A program made the position numbers and the translations under genes. 64,000 bases of DNA from an uncultured Methylocystaceae bacterium (GTDB lineage: Bacteria; Pseudomonadota; Alphaproteobacteria; Rhizobiales; Beijerinckiaceae), in assembly GCA_903870245.1 (NCBI GenBank), contig CAIQCB010000009.1:22334-86333 (forward strand). The letters run 5' to 3'. This document shows, piece by piece, positions 1-9,501 of this stretch (position 1 is the first letter of the stretch; each line of letters begins with the position of its first letter). The notes under the pieces were generated by a model that saw nothing but the letters and a program-made list of their open reading frames with translations, made no database searches and had not been told where the DNA came from.

Positions 1-1045
1 TGACGCCGACGATTGCGGGTGACCAAGCAGCCACGACGGGACTGATCAGACCCGCGCCGCCAAGATCCGACAGGACTTTTGTGCCGATATAAAGCACGAA
101 GCCCGCCGCCACGCCATAGGAAAGGGTGACGCCGACGCCGCCCATACGTGAAAATCGCAGGGAGAATGACGCCGCCAGCAAGACCATTGCGACCAGCAGG
201 ATCGGGCGAGACAAAAGCCCTTGATATTGAATGCGATAGGCGGTTGCGTCCAGGCCGGCCTCGGCAGTATGGTCGGCAACCTCCGGCAGGCTCCAGAAGG
301 GCGTTGATTGTGGCGGGGTGTTGACCGCCGCCGCCTGTTCAGGCGTCAGACTGGTCGCCAACATGTAACTCTTGATGTTTCTGGTCGGTTGCCCTGGCGC
401 GCTGATCACGCCGTCGCTCAAGACCCAGACGCCCGGCTCGAGATGTCCCCGCGCCGCCTCGACGCGTTCGATAAAGCCGCCCTGGGGCGAGTAAACATTG
501 ACGCTGACCTCGAATAACTCCGTGCCCTTGCGCGCCGAGCCCGTCGCGTGGATGACGGCCAGTCCGTCGACGCCATGCTGCCGCAACCAGACGCCATGAT
601 CGATGCGAACGCTGCCCTGAACGCCAAACAGTTCAACCTCCATCTGATCGGCTTGCTGCTTCAGTGTTGCGGCCAGCGGATTGTAGGCGGCGATGGAGAT
701 CACGCCGATCACAAACGCAGTCATGACCGGGGCGAACAGGAACTGCCAGACCGACATTCCTGCGGCGCGCGCCACGATCAGTTCGAGTTTTCGGGTGAGG
801 TCGACGAAGGCGGCCATGGAGCCGAACAGGACCGCGAAAGGCAGGATCGCCTCGGCGGCGGCCGGAACCTTCATGAGGGTGATCAGGGCTACGATTTTTG
901 CGCTAGCGTCCGGACTGTCGCTGGCCCGCCGAAGCATTTCAACAAACACCACGACGAACATCAGGCAGAAGATTGTGAAGAAGATCGAAAGGATCATCTT
1001 TGCAAAGCGCGCCGCCAGGTAGCGGGTGATCGTGACGCCGATCAT
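1..1045 (-). CDS. lptG: LptG, LPS export ABC transporter permease (C-terminus cut by window edge)
   Basis: Inner-membrane permease of the LptB2FG transporter, which extracts lipopolysaccharide and passes it to the periplasmic bridge. I translated it by hand because it has no stop inside the window. The ATG at 1045 gives MIGVTITRYLAARF and an open frame of 348 codons to the left edge. It has an N-terminal membrane helix, the alphaproteobacterial LptG-like stretch RKLELIVARAAGMSVWQF, a polar periplasmic domain in the middle and C-terminal helices (LLVAMVLLAASFSLRF, then FVLYIGTKVL). Only about 15-20 C-terminal residues should be missing. It diverges from pepA. lptF, which normally precedes lptG, is not upstream here, because pepA starts about 200 bp away. 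LptG rather than LptF is chosen from the N-terminal sequence. Confidence 0.9.
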   Translation of the reverse strand, partial: MIGVTITRYLAARFAKMILSIFFTIFCLMFVVVFVEMLRRASDSPDASAKIVALITLMKVPAAAEAILPFAVLFGSMAAFVDLTRKLELIVARAAGMSVWQFLFAPVMTAFVIGVISIAAYNPLAATLKQQADQMEVELFGVQGSVRIDHGVWLRQHGVDGLAVIHATGSARKGTELFEVSVNVYSPQGGFIERVEAARGHLEPGVWVLSDGVISAPGQPTRNIKSYMLATSLTPEQAAAVNTPPQSTPFWSLPEVADHTAEAGLDATAYRIQYQGLLSRPILLVAMVLLAASFSLRFSRMGGVGVTLSYGVAAGFVLYIGTKVLSDLGGAGLISPVVAAWSPAIVGV

Positions 1046-1248
1046 GAGAGCGCCACAGGCCTCAAGCGTCGGCTGAACGACGGGCCGGCAAATCGGAAAT
1101 TGGGCTTTGGCGCGGTCACGCCCGGCTTTTGGGAGTCGATCACGGCCTTTTCGCGGCGCGATTGACCCCGCGACACGAGCGGGATATTGCGCCCCCAGGA
1201 TCCTTTTGACCGACGCCCGGCGCGTCGACTCCCCGGAATGAGGCGGAT

Positions 1249-2805
1249 ATGACGCTCAATGTGAAATTCGACGCTGTCGCTCTTGACGCCGTCGCCGCCC
1301 GCCTTGGGGTCGCCGAGGACGCGGGTCGGTCGCGCACCCTTGTGGTTTTCGCCGGCAAAGATCTGGCTATAGCCGATGCCGCCAAGTCCCTTTTATCCGG
1401 CGTTCAGGAGCAAATCTCCCGCGCCGCCGGCGTCGCCAAATTCAAGGGCAAGGTCGGTTCTTCGCTGGAGCTCCTTGCTCCAGGAGGGCTGGGGGTCAGT
1501 CGACTGGTGATTGTCGGCGCCGGCGCTGCAGATGGCGACGAGTCCGAGGGCAGTAAGTCCGAAACGGATACGAAATCAAATGATTTCCTGAACCTTGGCG
1601 GACAAACGGCGGCGCGGCTGACGCCGGGTGGCGAGATAATCGTGGTTCTGGATCTTCCGGACCGATCGTTCGACCCTGCGGCGGCGGCTCAATTCGCTTT
1701 GGGCGCCTGGCTGCGGAGTTACAAATTCGATCACTACAAGACGAGGAAAAAAGACGACAGCGAGAAGCAAGAGCCGATTGAGGTCCTTCTCGGCGTCGCA
1801 AACGCCGCGGCGGCCGGCGCGGCCATCGCCGAGAGCGCCGCTCTTGCCGAGGGGGTAGTCCTCGCTCGCACGCTCGTGAATGAGCCGGCAAATGTCCTAT
1901 CGCCCACTGAATTCGCCCGCCGAGCCTCTGAGTTGATGAAATTGGGGGTCGAGGTCGAGATTCTTGACGAAAAAGCCATGGCTGAACTCGGCATGAGGGC
2001 GCTGCTCGGAGTCGGACAGGGCTCTGAGGCGGAGAGCAAGCTGGCCGTTCTGCGCTGGAACGGCGGCGGCGACGCCCCCCCCGTCGCCTTTGTCGGGAAA
2101 GGCGTCGTCTTCGACTCTGGCGGCGTCTCGATCAAGCCTGCCGCCTCCATGGAGGACATGAAGGGCGATATGGCCGGCGCCGCCGCCGTGACCGGCGCGC
2201 TGCACGCCATCGCCGCGCGTAAGGCCAAGGCAAATGTCATTGGCGTGCTCGGTCTCGTCGAGAACATGCCCGACGGCAAGGCGCAGCGTCCCGGCGACAT
2301 TGTGAAATCCATGTCCGGCCAGACCATCGAGATTATCAACACCGATGCGGAGGGTCGGCTCGTGCTGGCCGACGCCCTGACCTATGTAGTCGATAAATAT
2401 AAACCTGCGGCGATCGTCGATCTGGCGACATTGACCGGCGCCATACTGGTCGCCCTCGGGCAGGAATATGGCGGGCTGTTCTCGAACAATGACGAACTTG
2501 CCGAACGCCTGAGCAAGGCCGGCGTCACAACGGGCGAAAAATTGTGGCGGCTCCCGATGGGGCCGGCTTACGACAAGCTCATCGACTCGAAATTCGCCGA
2601 TATGAAAAACACCGGAGGCCGTCACGCCGGTTCGATCACTGCAGCGCAATTCTTGCAACGTTTTGTCGGCAAAACGCCGTGGGCGCATCTCGACATCGCC
2701 GGCACTGGCATGGGGTCTCCCTCTAGCGACATCAACCAAAGCTGGGGATCTGGCTGGGGCGTGCGGCTTCTCGACCGGCTGGTGCGCGACAATTACGAGT
2801 CCTGA
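1249..2805 (+). CDS. pepA: Leucyl aminopeptidase PepA (M17 family)
   Basis: Cytosolic hexameric metallo-aminopeptidase releasing N-terminal residues from peptides. In some bacteria it also binds DNA. The protein has 518 residues, normal for the family: an N-terminal macro-like domain to about residue 190, then the catalytic domain. Metal and catalytic residues are visible in [10 protein letters not shown] (around K284 and D289) and in the M17 signature [14 protein letters not shown] (D366, E368, R370). The ATG follows a short divergent region shared with lptG. In alphaproteobacteria holC usually follows directly, but here a DNA methyltransferase gene lies between them. Identification is secure. 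Confidence 0.97.
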   Translation: MTLNVKFDAVALDAVAARLGVAEDAGRSRTLVVFAGKDLAIADAAKSLLSGVQEQISRAAGVAKFKGKVGSSLELLAPGGLGVSRLVIVGAGAADGDESEGSKSETDTKSNDFLNLGGQTAARLTPGGEIIVVLDLPDRSFDPAAAAQFALGAWLRSYKFDHYKTRKKDDSEKQEPIEVLLGVANAAAAGAAIAESAALAEGVVLARTLVNEPANVLSPTEFARRASELMKLGVEVEILDEKAMAELGMRALLGVGQGSEAESKLAVLRWNGGGDAPPVAFVGKGVVFDSGGVSIKPAASMEDMKGDMAGAAAVTGALHAIAARKAKANVIGVLGLVENMPDGKAQRPGDIVKSMSGQTIEIINTDAEGRLVLADALTYVVDKYKPAAIVDLATLTGAILVALGQEYGGLFSNNDELAERLSKAGVTTGEKLWRLPMGPAYDKLIDSKFADMKNTGGRHAGSITAAQFLQRFVGKTPWAHLDIAGTGMGSPSSDINQSWGSGWGVRLLDRLVRDNYES

Positions 2806-2839
2806 TTTCTGATCGCCAGCGCTAAAGTCTATCCGTCCC

Positions 2840-4051
2840 GTGGCGCGCGCAGCCGAAAAATGTCCTCAAAGGGATAATTTCGAAGACTGCGTACGCCTCT
2901 TTGACGCTTTTGGCGCCCCGACGATCGTTCAAGAAGAAAGTGGTCTTCGCTATTTCTTCAATGAATTCTGGACGGCCGGACAGCGCCAGGGGCATGCGCT
3001 TCACGAGGTCAGCTACCGCGCGTGTTTCAAGCCGCAATTGCCCGAATTTTTTATTGACCGCCTGACGAGCGAAGGCGAGAGCGTTTACGATCCGTTCATG
3101 GGTCGCGGCACAACCCCCTTGCAGGCGGCGTTGCAGGCGCGCCGACCTATGGGCAACGATATCAGTCCGGTCAGTCTTTTATTGACTCGTCCGCGACTGA
3201 ATCCACCGACACTCGATACGATCGCAGACCGACTGGCTGGCGTCGACTGGTCGAGAGGCGCGAGTGAGCGCGATGACCTTCTGGCGTTTTATCACCCCGA
3301 AACGCTGCGACAGATTTGCGCCTTGCGACGTCATCTATTACGCCACGCGCCCCCGAACGCTGCAGTCGATCCCGCTCTCGACTGGATCAGAATGATAGCG
3401 CTAAACAGGCTTACTGGACATTCGCCAGGATTTTTTTCGGTCTATTCCTTGCCACCAAATCAGGCGGTTAGCGTCGAGGCGCAGCGCAAAATCAACGAAA
3501 AGCGCAGGCAGATCCCGCCAATGCGCGATGTGGCGGGGCTGATCGTAAAAAAATCGCGCGCCCTTTTGTCCCAAGGCACCCCGCCGTCGCATCCCGCCCC
3601 GTTGCTCTCGACAGCTCCAGCCTGGCGTACGCCGTTGGTTGCGGACTCTTCCGTCGATCTGATCGTCACGTCGCCTCCCTTTCTTGATGTTGTGGACTAC
3701 GCCCAGGATAATTGGCTGCGAAACTGGTTCGCCGGGGTTGACGCCAAAACAGTTGAGATTTCCGCGCATCGCAGTGTCGAAGCATGGATGCAAATGGTTC
3801 GCGACTGTTTCTGCGCCTTTGCTCGCATTGTGCGGCCGGGGGGGCATGTCGCCTTTGAAGTCGGTGAGGTGCGTCGGGGAGCCGTGCTGCTCGAACGACA
3901 GGTCTGGGAGGCGGTCGAGGGGCTGCCGTTCGAGCGTTTGTTCGTTCTGGTCAATCGACAGGAATTCACCAAAACCAGCAATTGCTGGGGCGTCGACAAT
4001 AATCGCAAAGGCACCAACTCGAACAGGATCGTTGTTTTTCGGCGGCGTTGA
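2840..4051 (+). CDS. Solitary DNA methyltransferase (N4-cytosine/N6-adenine type)
   Basis: S-adenosylmethionine-dependent DNA amino-methyltransferase, 403 residues from a GTG start 35 bp after pepA. The AdoMet-binding motif DPFMGRGTT lies near residue 84 and the catalytic motif TSPPF near residue 277, so the motif I-like loop precedes motif IV. The roughly 190 residues between them may hold the target-recognition region. SPPF favours an N4-cytosine enzyme, but N6-adenine cannot be excluded. No restriction endonuclease gene is nearby, so it is an orphan methylase, possibly regulatory. It sits between pepA and holC, genes normally adjacent in this group, which suggests insertion. It ends about 70 bp before the likely holC start. 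Confidence 0.85.
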   Translation: MARAAEKCPQRDNFEDCVRLFDAFGAPTIVQEESGLRYFFNEFWTAGQRQGHALHEVSYRACFKPQLPEFFIDRLTSEGESVYDPFMGRGTTPLQAALQARRPMGNDISPVSLLLTRPRLNPPTLDTIADRLAGVDWSRGASERDDLLAFYHPETLRQICALRRHLLRHAPPNAAVDPALDWIRMIALNRLTGHSPGFFSVYSLPPNQAVSVEAQRKINEKRRQIPPMRDVAGLIVKKSRALLSQGTPPSHPAPLLSTAPAWRTPLVADSSVDLIVTSPPFLDVVDYAQDNWLRNWFAGVDAKTVEISAHRSVEAWMQMVRDCFCAFARIVRPGGHVAFEVGEVRRGAVLLERQVWEAVEGLPFERLFVLVNRQEFTKTSNCWGVDNNRKGTNSNRIVVFRRR

Positions 4052-4122
4052 TCCAACCCGGAAACTTGCGCGCCGTCGACGAATTGGTCATCAAAGGCAT
4101 GGTCACATTACCCGGCGCCGTC

Positions 4123-4605
4123 ATGATCGAAGTGTCCTTCTACCATCTGTCTGAAAGAAAGGTGGAATCCGCCCTTCAGCTTTTGCTGGAGCGCGCGCGG
4201 GGCCGGGGCTGGCGGGCGGTGGTTCAGGCGGCGAGCGCCGCGCGCCTAAAAAAAATCGATGCTTTTCTGTGGTCTTACAGCCGCGACAGTTTTTTGCCGC
4301 ATGGCGGCGCGGCCGATCCCGATCCGAAATCGCAGCCCATCTATCTCACTTGCGACGATAACGATAATCCCAACAACGCGGAGATCCGTTTTTTTATCGA
4401 GAGCGTTGCGATTGCCCCAGTTCTGGATGGCGTGTCGGCGCCGTCGATTCGCGCCGCGCTTCTTTTCGATGGCGCCGATGCGGCCGAACTTGAGGACGCC
4501 CGCGCGCAATGGCGCGAATTACGTGATGCTGGCTATCCGCTTGTCTATTACCAACAGACCGACGACGGCAAATGGATCGAAAAAGCACGGGAACCGAAGT
4601 CATGA
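4123..4605 (+). CDS. holC: DNA polymerase III chi subunit HolC
   Basis: Chi subunit of the replicative clamp-loader complex, linking it to single-strand-binding protein. The frame is open from a TTG at 4048, but the ATG at 4123 gives the family-typical start MIEVSFYHLSERKVESALQ and a 160-residue protein, so I take that start. The conserved central part (WSYSRDSFLPHG, then QPIYLTCDDNDNPN) fits HolC. Its TGA overlaps the ATG of the next gene in ATGA, which implies translational coupling to the ABC transporter ATPase. Confidence 0.9.
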   Translation: MIEVSFYHLSERKVESALQLLLERARGRGWRAVVQAASAARLKKIDAFLWSYSRDSFLPHGGAADPDPKSQPIYLTCDDNDNPNNAEIRFFIESVAIAPVLDGVSAPSIRAALLFDGADAAELEDARAQWRELRDAGYPLVYYQQTDDGKWIEKAREPKS

Positions 4606-5678
4606 GTCTCACGACAGTTTCTGGCTCCGGGAGCGCCCCGCTACTCTCTATTCAGCGCGTCTCCAGGCGTTATGGACCGGTGATCGCGCTCGACGACGTC
4701 TCTCTCGACATCGCGCGTGGAGAATTCTTTGCATTGCTCGGTCCATCCGGCTGTGGAAAGACAACGCTAATGCGCTGTGTCGCCGGATTCGAGACTCCCG
4801 ATAGCGGAGAACTTCTTCTTGATGGCGAGGATCTGGCTGGCATGCCGCCTTATCGGCGTCCGGTAAACATGATGTTCCAGTCCTATGCGCTTTTTCCCCA
4901 TCTCGACGTTTTCGAGAATGTCGCATTTGGCCTTCGGCGCCAGGGTTTAAACAAGGAGACAATCGCAGGCCGCGTTCGCGCCTTGTTGCAGCTCACGCAA
5001 CTCGATTCGTATGGTTCAAGAAAGATCAATGAATTATCAGGGGGCCAACGCCAGCGAGTGGCTCTCGCTCGCGCGCTGGCGCCAGGTCCGCGACTATTGC
5101 TCCTAGACGAACCATTGGGAGCGCTCGACAGAAAACTGCGTGAGGAGACTCAATTTCATCTCAAGAAAATACAGCGGGAGACCGGCACAAGCTTTATGAT
5201 TGTCACCCATGATCAGGATGAGGCGCTGGCGTTGGCCGATCGCGTCGCCGTTATGCGCGCCGGACGGATCGAGCAGGTGGCGAGTCCGAATGACATTTAC
5301 GAGCGCCCTGCGTCCCGGTTCGTTGCAGGATTTGTCGGAGATACAAATTTTATCGATGGAGTCGTTGTTTTTGACAGCGCTCCTTACCTGTTAACGGATT
5401 TCGGTCGGATCGCCCTTTCAACATGCTGTTTGCCAGATGGTAGACGCGCGACGCTTAGCGTTCGACCGGAGGATATCCATGCGCGCCATGACGGCCCCGG
5501 GATCTCCGGTATTGTAGAAGAGTTCGTTTTTCGCGGCGACAATACGCTCCTGCGCGTTAGGGTCGGAAATGACGTTATACTGCGCGTTGCGACATGGGAT
5601 ATGCGCTTTTCGGTTGGCGAGAGCGTTATGTTGCAATTTCCGCTGGATACGCCCGCTCTCTTTGCGGAGGAAATATGA
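4602..5678 (+). CDS. ABC transporter ATP-binding protein, PotA/PotG-like
   Basis: Energising subunit of an importer of the spermidine/putrescine/iron group (358 residues). Seen: Walker A GPSGCGKTT with K53, signature LSGGQRQRVALARAL, Walker B LLLLDEP, switch histidine in VTHDQDEA, and a C-terminal TOBE-like region. The start is the ATG in the ATGA overlap with holC; an upstream in-frame codon would run into holC. It overlaps the following permease by ATGA as well, after a good GGAGG. Polyamine is the likeliest substrate by family, but it is unproven because no binding protein is present. Confidence 0.88.
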   Translation: MSLTTVSGSGSAPLLSIQRVSRRYGPVIALDDVSLDIARGEFFALLGPSGCGKTTLMRCVAGFETPDSGELLLDGEDLAGMPPYRRPVNMMFQSYALFPHLDVFENVAFGLRRQGLNKETIAGRVRALLQLTQLDSYGSRKINELSGGQRQRVALARALAPGPRLLLLDEPLGALDRKLREETQFHLKKIQRETGTSFMIVTHDQDEALALADRVAVMRAGRIEQVASPNDIYERPASRFVAGFVGDTNFIDGVVVFDSAPYLLTDFGRIALSTCCLPDGRRATLSVRPEDIHARHDGPGISGIVEEFVFRGDNTLLRVRVGNDVILRVATWDMRFSVGESVMLQFPLDTPALFAEEI

Positions 5679-6589
5679 AAAAAGCCCAAACTCTTTCGCG
5701 AGGCCAACGGCTTGTTCTGCTCGCGCCATATCTCTGGATTGTCGCCTTTTTGCTGGCGCCGTTGATCCTGATCCTGAAAATTTCTTTCTCGCACACTGTA
5801 TTGGCGCGTCCTCCCTACCGGCCAATTTTCGAACTCTCCGAGGGCCTTGCCGGATTTTGGACCAAAGCGCAGACGTTTACTTTTGACGCCTACAGAGTGT
5901 TGTTCACGGACAGTCTTTACATCAACGCCTATATCTCCTCGCTGACCATCGCCGCTGTTGCGACGCTGGTGACTTTGCTGGTCGCCTATCCTTTCGCCCT
6001 TGCGATGGCGCGAGCTCCTGAAAAGTGGCGACCATTTCTTATCGGACTCGCCGCCGCGCCCTTCTGGACGAGTTTTCTAATCAGGGTCTACGCCTGGATT
6101 GCGCTTCTCAAGGATGAGGGATTGATCAATAAGGGCCTGATCGCCCTGGGCCTGATAGATGCGCCGATCCAGATGTTCGCGACACGTTTCGCCGTGGTGA
6201 TCGGGATCGTTTATTCCTATCTTCCCTTCATGCTCTTGCCGCTTTATGCGGCGCTGGAGCGCCAGAATCCTGCGCTCCGGGAGGCGTCGGCTGATCTGGG
6301 AGCAACTCCAATGCAAACATTTCTTCGTGTGACCTTGCCGCTGTCGCGCGAAGGGATAATCGCTGGCGTGTTGCTTGTCTTTATTCCGGCGGTCGGCGAA
6401 TTCGTGATTCCCGATTTGCTCGGGGGGTCAGACACCTTGATGATCGGACGCACGTTGTGGAATGATTTCTTCGCCAATCATGACTGGCCCACGGCCTCGG
6501 CCGCCGCCGTTTTGCTGCTGGTCCTGTTAATCGCTCCCCTGGCGGCGCTGGAGCGTATGCGCTTTGGTCAAAAAGATTTGCGGCCATGA
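5675..6589 (+). CDS. ABC transporter permease, PotB/PotH-like
   Basis: First inner-membrane permease subunit, 304 residues. The ATG at 5675 follows GGAGG at 5667-5671 and overlaps the ATPase stop. The helix LLAPYLWIVAFLLAPLILIL near the start and the cytoplasmic EAA-type loop (EASADLGATPMQTFLRVTLP) mark it as a binding-protein-dependent transporter permease. The motif FIPAVGEFVIPDLLGG is characteristic of PotB/PotH. Its TGA overlaps the next permease by ATGA. Confidence 0.9.
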   Translation: MKKAQTLSRGQRLVLLAPYLWIVAFLLAPLILILKISFSHTVLARPPYRPIFELSEGLAGFWTKAQTFTFDAYRVLFTDSLYINAYISSLTIAAVATLVTLLVAYPFALAMARAPEKWRPFLIGLAAAPFWTSFLIRVYAWIALLKDEGLINKGLIALGLIDAPIQMFATRFAVVIGIVYSYLPFMLLPLYAALERQNPALREASADLGATPMQTFLRVTLPLSREGIIAGVLLVFIPAVGEFVIPDLLGGSDTLMIGRTLWNDFFANHDWPTASAAAVLLLVLLIAPLAALERMRFGQKDLRP

Positions 6590-7392
6590 ACGGACAGTTT
6601 CGTATCCTGCAAGCATTGATGCTGACGGCAGGTTTTATTTTTCTTTATGCGCCCATCGTTATTCTGGCCGCGATGAGCTTCAACGCTTCCCGTCTGGTGT
6701 CGGTTTGGGGCGGGTTTTCGACACGATGGTATGCTGCTCTCATTGAAAACGAGCAGTTGATGCATTCCGCATGGATCAGTCTTGCCGATGCGACTCTCTC
6801 AGCCCTGTTTGCTACTATTCTGGGATTGCTCGCCGCGGTCTCCCTTGCGCGCTTCGGGGCTTTTCCTTCACGTCTTCTTTTTTTTGGCGCCATCCATGCG
6901 CCTCTTGTTTTGCCTGAGGTTGTGATGGGATTGGCTTTGTTAAGTTGCTTTGTGGCCCTCGGGGTCGGTCGCGGCTTCACGACCCTTGTGATCGGGCACG
7001 TCACCTTCACGATGTGTTTTACTACTGTCGCATTGCTGGCTTCGTTGAGGGAATGCGATCCAGCGCTTGAGGAGGCGGCGATGGATCTTGGGGCAACGCC
7101 TTTCACGGCCTTTTTGCTGGTGGCCTTGCCGCAGATCGCTCCCGCCATGGCGAGCGCCTTTCTTCTCGCCTTCACTCTGGCGCTCGATGACCTGGTGATC
7201 GCCAGCTTCGCCACCGGACCGGGCGCCACGACCTTGCCGATGCGAATCTATTCTCAGGTGCGTCTCGGCGTCTCGCCGCAGATCAACGCTATGTCGACGC
7301 TTCTGCTCGGTATGGTCGCCGTGGCGATGGGCGCCGGCGCGTTGATCCTGCGGCGAGGCGCCCGACGCAGTCGCAGGGTATCCGTAACTTGA
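6586..7392 (+). CDS. ABC transporter permease, PotC/PotI-like
   Basis: Second permease subunit (268 residues) of the same importer, coupled to the first by an ATGA overlap. It has an N-terminal helix (ALMLTAGFIFLYAPIVILA), the EAA loop EEAAMDLGATPFTAFLLVALP and the PotC/PotI-type stretch LALDDLVIASFATGPG. The operon ends here without a periplasmic binding protein gene, and none is seen elsewhere in the window. Confidence 0.9.
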   Translation: MNGQFRILQALMLTAGFIFLYAPIVILAAMSFNASRLVSVWGGFSTRWYAALIENEQLMHSAWISLADATLSALFATILGLLAAVSLARFGAFPSRLLFFGAIHAPLVLPEVVMGLALLSCFVALGVGRGFTTLVIGHVTFTMCFTTVALLASLRECDPALEEAAMDLGATPFTAFLLVALPQIAPAMASAFLLAFTLALDDLVIASFATGPGATTLPMRIYSQVRLGVSPQINAMSTLLLGMVAVAMGAGALILRRGARRSRRVSVT

Positions 7393-7473
7393 TGAAAATG
7401 AAGTATTTGCATTAATCATTGACCCTGGCTCGCCAGCCCGTCTATCACAGGTTTCGACCGGGAATGACAACGT

Positions 7474-8745
7474 ATGGCGAAACAAGCGCGAACGACGAGA
7501 CGAAAGACCGGCGGCCCAAATTCTTCAGCTGTCGCCGCCATAGCTCCTGCGCCCTCGTCGCCGCCTGGAGCCGTCGTCATTTCAAAATCGGCTGAACCCT
7601 CTGGCCACGCGCCAAGCGGCGTGAAATGGGCCGGGCTCAGTCTTGAGCGTCAGCTAATGTTTTGGGGACTCTCGCTGCTCTTGCTGGCGGCAATCCTCTA
7701 CCTGCTCAGTCCGGTGTTGGCGCCCTTCGTCGCCGGAACGGCCCTGGGATATTTGCTCGATCCTGTAGCCGACAGGTTGCAGCGTATGGGCATGTCGCGA
7801 TTGGGGGCGGCGCTTGTGCTGCTGGTTTTTTTTATTGCATTTGTCGTGACAGTCCTGATTGTTCTTCTTCCCATCCTGTCGAGACAATTCGCTGGATTGA
7901 TTACAGCCATGCCTGGATATCTACAAACCCTCAGCGGTTTGATTTCCGGGTGGCAAACGCGTTTCACAAGCGAGTATTTTAATGAATGGTTGCAGAGTTT
8001 GGGGCTGGGTCCGGCGGGAACCATCGACACCCAGAAGTATATCGATGATCTCGCCAATCAGGGCGCCGTGCTGATTGGCGATTTTCTAAAATCTCTGGTC
8101 TGGCGCGGTTACGCCTTGATCAACGTAGCCGCGCTCGTGGTGATTACCCCGGTCGTCGCTTTTTATATGATGCTGGATTGGGATCACATGATCCATATTC
8201 TCGATAGTCTGGTGCCGCCCCGACACCGTGACGACGTCCGTTTTCTGGCTGGAGAAATAGATCGGGCGCTTGCCGGTTTCGTTCGGGGACAGTCGCTGGT
8301 TTGCATATTTCTGGGCGTTTGGTACGCCGTCGGGCTTTCAGCGATTGGTTTAAACTTCGGTTTTCTGATCGGCGTTATCGCTGGCGTGCTGAGTTTCATT
8401 CCCTATGTCGGCTCGATTACGGCGTTTGTATTTTCGATCATCATCGCGATCGTCCAGGGATGGCCGCATGTCAGTTTGCCCGTCGAGGCGATCGCTATCG
8501 TCAGCTTCGGGCTGATCATGGACGGGTATGTGTTGTCGCCCCGACTGGTCGGCGCTTCGGTGGGCTTGCATCCGGTCTGGATCATGTTCGCTCTGTTGGC
8601 TTTTGGAGCGCTTTTTGGTTTTACTGGAATGATTATCGCCGTGCCGACGGCCGCCGCACTGGGCGCGGTCATGCGGTTTCTGGCGGCGCGTTACCGCCGC
8701 AGCGCGCTGTTTCGTGAAAGCGGCCCAGCGTCGCACAGGGCCTGA
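7474..8745 (+). CDS. AI-2E family (PerM-type) transporter
   Basis: Polytopic inner-membrane protein of 423 residues. After a basic and proline-rich cytoplasmic N-terminus of about 60 residues come paired helices (LLLLAAILYLLSPVLAPFVAG), a long soluble segment and a C-terminal block of helices with the family-typical GFTGMIIAVPTAAALGAVMRF. Family members include the AI-2 exporter TqsA, PerM and Na+/H+ antiporters, so the substrate is open. Its TGA overlaps the ATG of hdaA, an arrangement (permease followed by hdaA) common in alphaproteobacteria. Confidence 0.88.
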   Translation: MAKQARTTRRKTGGPNSSAVAAIAPAPSSPPGAVVISKSAEPSGHAPSGVKWAGLSLERQLMFWGLSLLLLAAILYLLSPVLAPFVAGTALGYLLDPVADRLQRMGMSRLGAALVLLVFFIAFVVTVLIVLLPILSRQFAGLITAMPGYLQTLSGLISGWQTRFTSEYFNEWLQSLGLGPAGTIDTQKYIDDLANQGAVLIGDFLKSLVWRGYALINVAALVVITPVVAFYMMLDWDHMIHILDSLVPPRHRDDVRFLAGEIDRALAGFVRGQSLVCIFLGVWYAVGLSAIGLNFGFLIGVIAGVLSFIPYVGSITAFVFSIIIAIVQGWPHVSLPVEAIAIVSFGLIMDGYVLSPRLVGASVGLHPVWIMFALLAFGALFGFTGMIIAVPTAAALGAVMRFLAARYRRSALFRESGPASHRA

Positions 8746-9464
8746 TGCCGGTGGCGACGAACATGCGCGCCGAAGACGAAGCGCAGCTCACGCTCGATTT
8801 TCCAATCAAAACCCGGCTCGGTCCCGATGACTTCCTGCCGGCGCCCGCGAATGAAGCAGCGCTCGCCCTTATTCGCCGCTGGCCAGCGGACTGGCCAGAC
8901 CGCATTGTTACGCTGGTTGGTCCCGCCGGTTGCGGGAAAAGCCATCTCGCGGCGATTTGGGCGGCGCAGGCTGGGGCGCGCGAGATTGATCCGCGCGCCT
9001 TGCCGTCCATCAATGTGCTGACGGAGACGATCCCGGCCGCTTTACTGATCGACGACGCAGATCGGGTTGTCGATGAAACCGGATTCTTCCATCTCCTGAA
9101 TTTTGTAATCGAGAATCGATTATGGCTGTTAATGACTCGCCAGCGCGCGCCTCTGCCCGCGGAAGTAGCGTTGCCGGACCTTTTGTCACGCCTGCGTCGT
9201 GCACCGGCGATAGAGATTGGATCGCCGGATGAAGCGCTGGTTCTTGCCGTTCTGGAAAAGCTTTGCCGAGATCGTCAATTGAGCGTGGATGCCCAAACGC
9301 TGGCCTTTATCGCTCTGCGTCTTGAACGCTCGCTCGACGCTGCCCGAGCCTTCGTGGCGGCTCTGGATCGCGCTGCGCTGGCGCAGGGCAGGGCGGCGAC
9401 GCGGGCGTTGGCGGCAGATGTTCTCGCCCGGCTTTACAGCGACGCGAACGAGGCGGAGAATTAA
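8745..9464 (+). CDS. hdaA: HdaA, DnaA-related regulator of replication initiation
   Basis: AAA+ protein that, with the sliding clamp, stimulates DnaA-ATP hydrolysis and prevents over-initiation. It has 239 residues. Near the N-terminus is a QLTLDFP motif of the kind that binds the beta clamp, then Walker [10 protein letters not shown] (K65) and Walker B LLIDDAD. It lacks the DnaA DNA-binding domain, as expected for Hda. The start overlaps the preceding stop (TGATG). An alternative ATG lies 18 bp downstream. Confidence 0.9.
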   Translation: MPVATNMRAEDEAQLTLDFPIKTRLGPDDFLPAPANEAALALIRRWPADWPDRIVTLVGPAGCGKSHLAAIWAAQAGAREIDPRALPSINVLTETIPAALLIDDADRVVDETGFFHLLNFVIENRLWLLMTRQRAPLPAEVALPDLLSRLRRAPAIEIGSPDEALVLAVLEKLCRDRQLSVDAQTLAFIALRLERSLDAARAFVAALDRAALAQGRAATRALAADVLARLYSDANEAEN

Positions 9465-9501
9465 ACCATGGGCATCGTCGCTTGCTTCCAGGGAAAGTGA
9501 T

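Noticed and set aside
548..1165. Long plus-strand frame of 205 codons
   Set aside because: It is antisense to lptG, and its composition (rich in Arg, His, Asp, Gly) is typical of a shadow frame.
1897..2739. Minus-strand frame of 280 codons inside pepA
   Set aside because: Shadow of the high-GC pepA gene; no family-like sequence.
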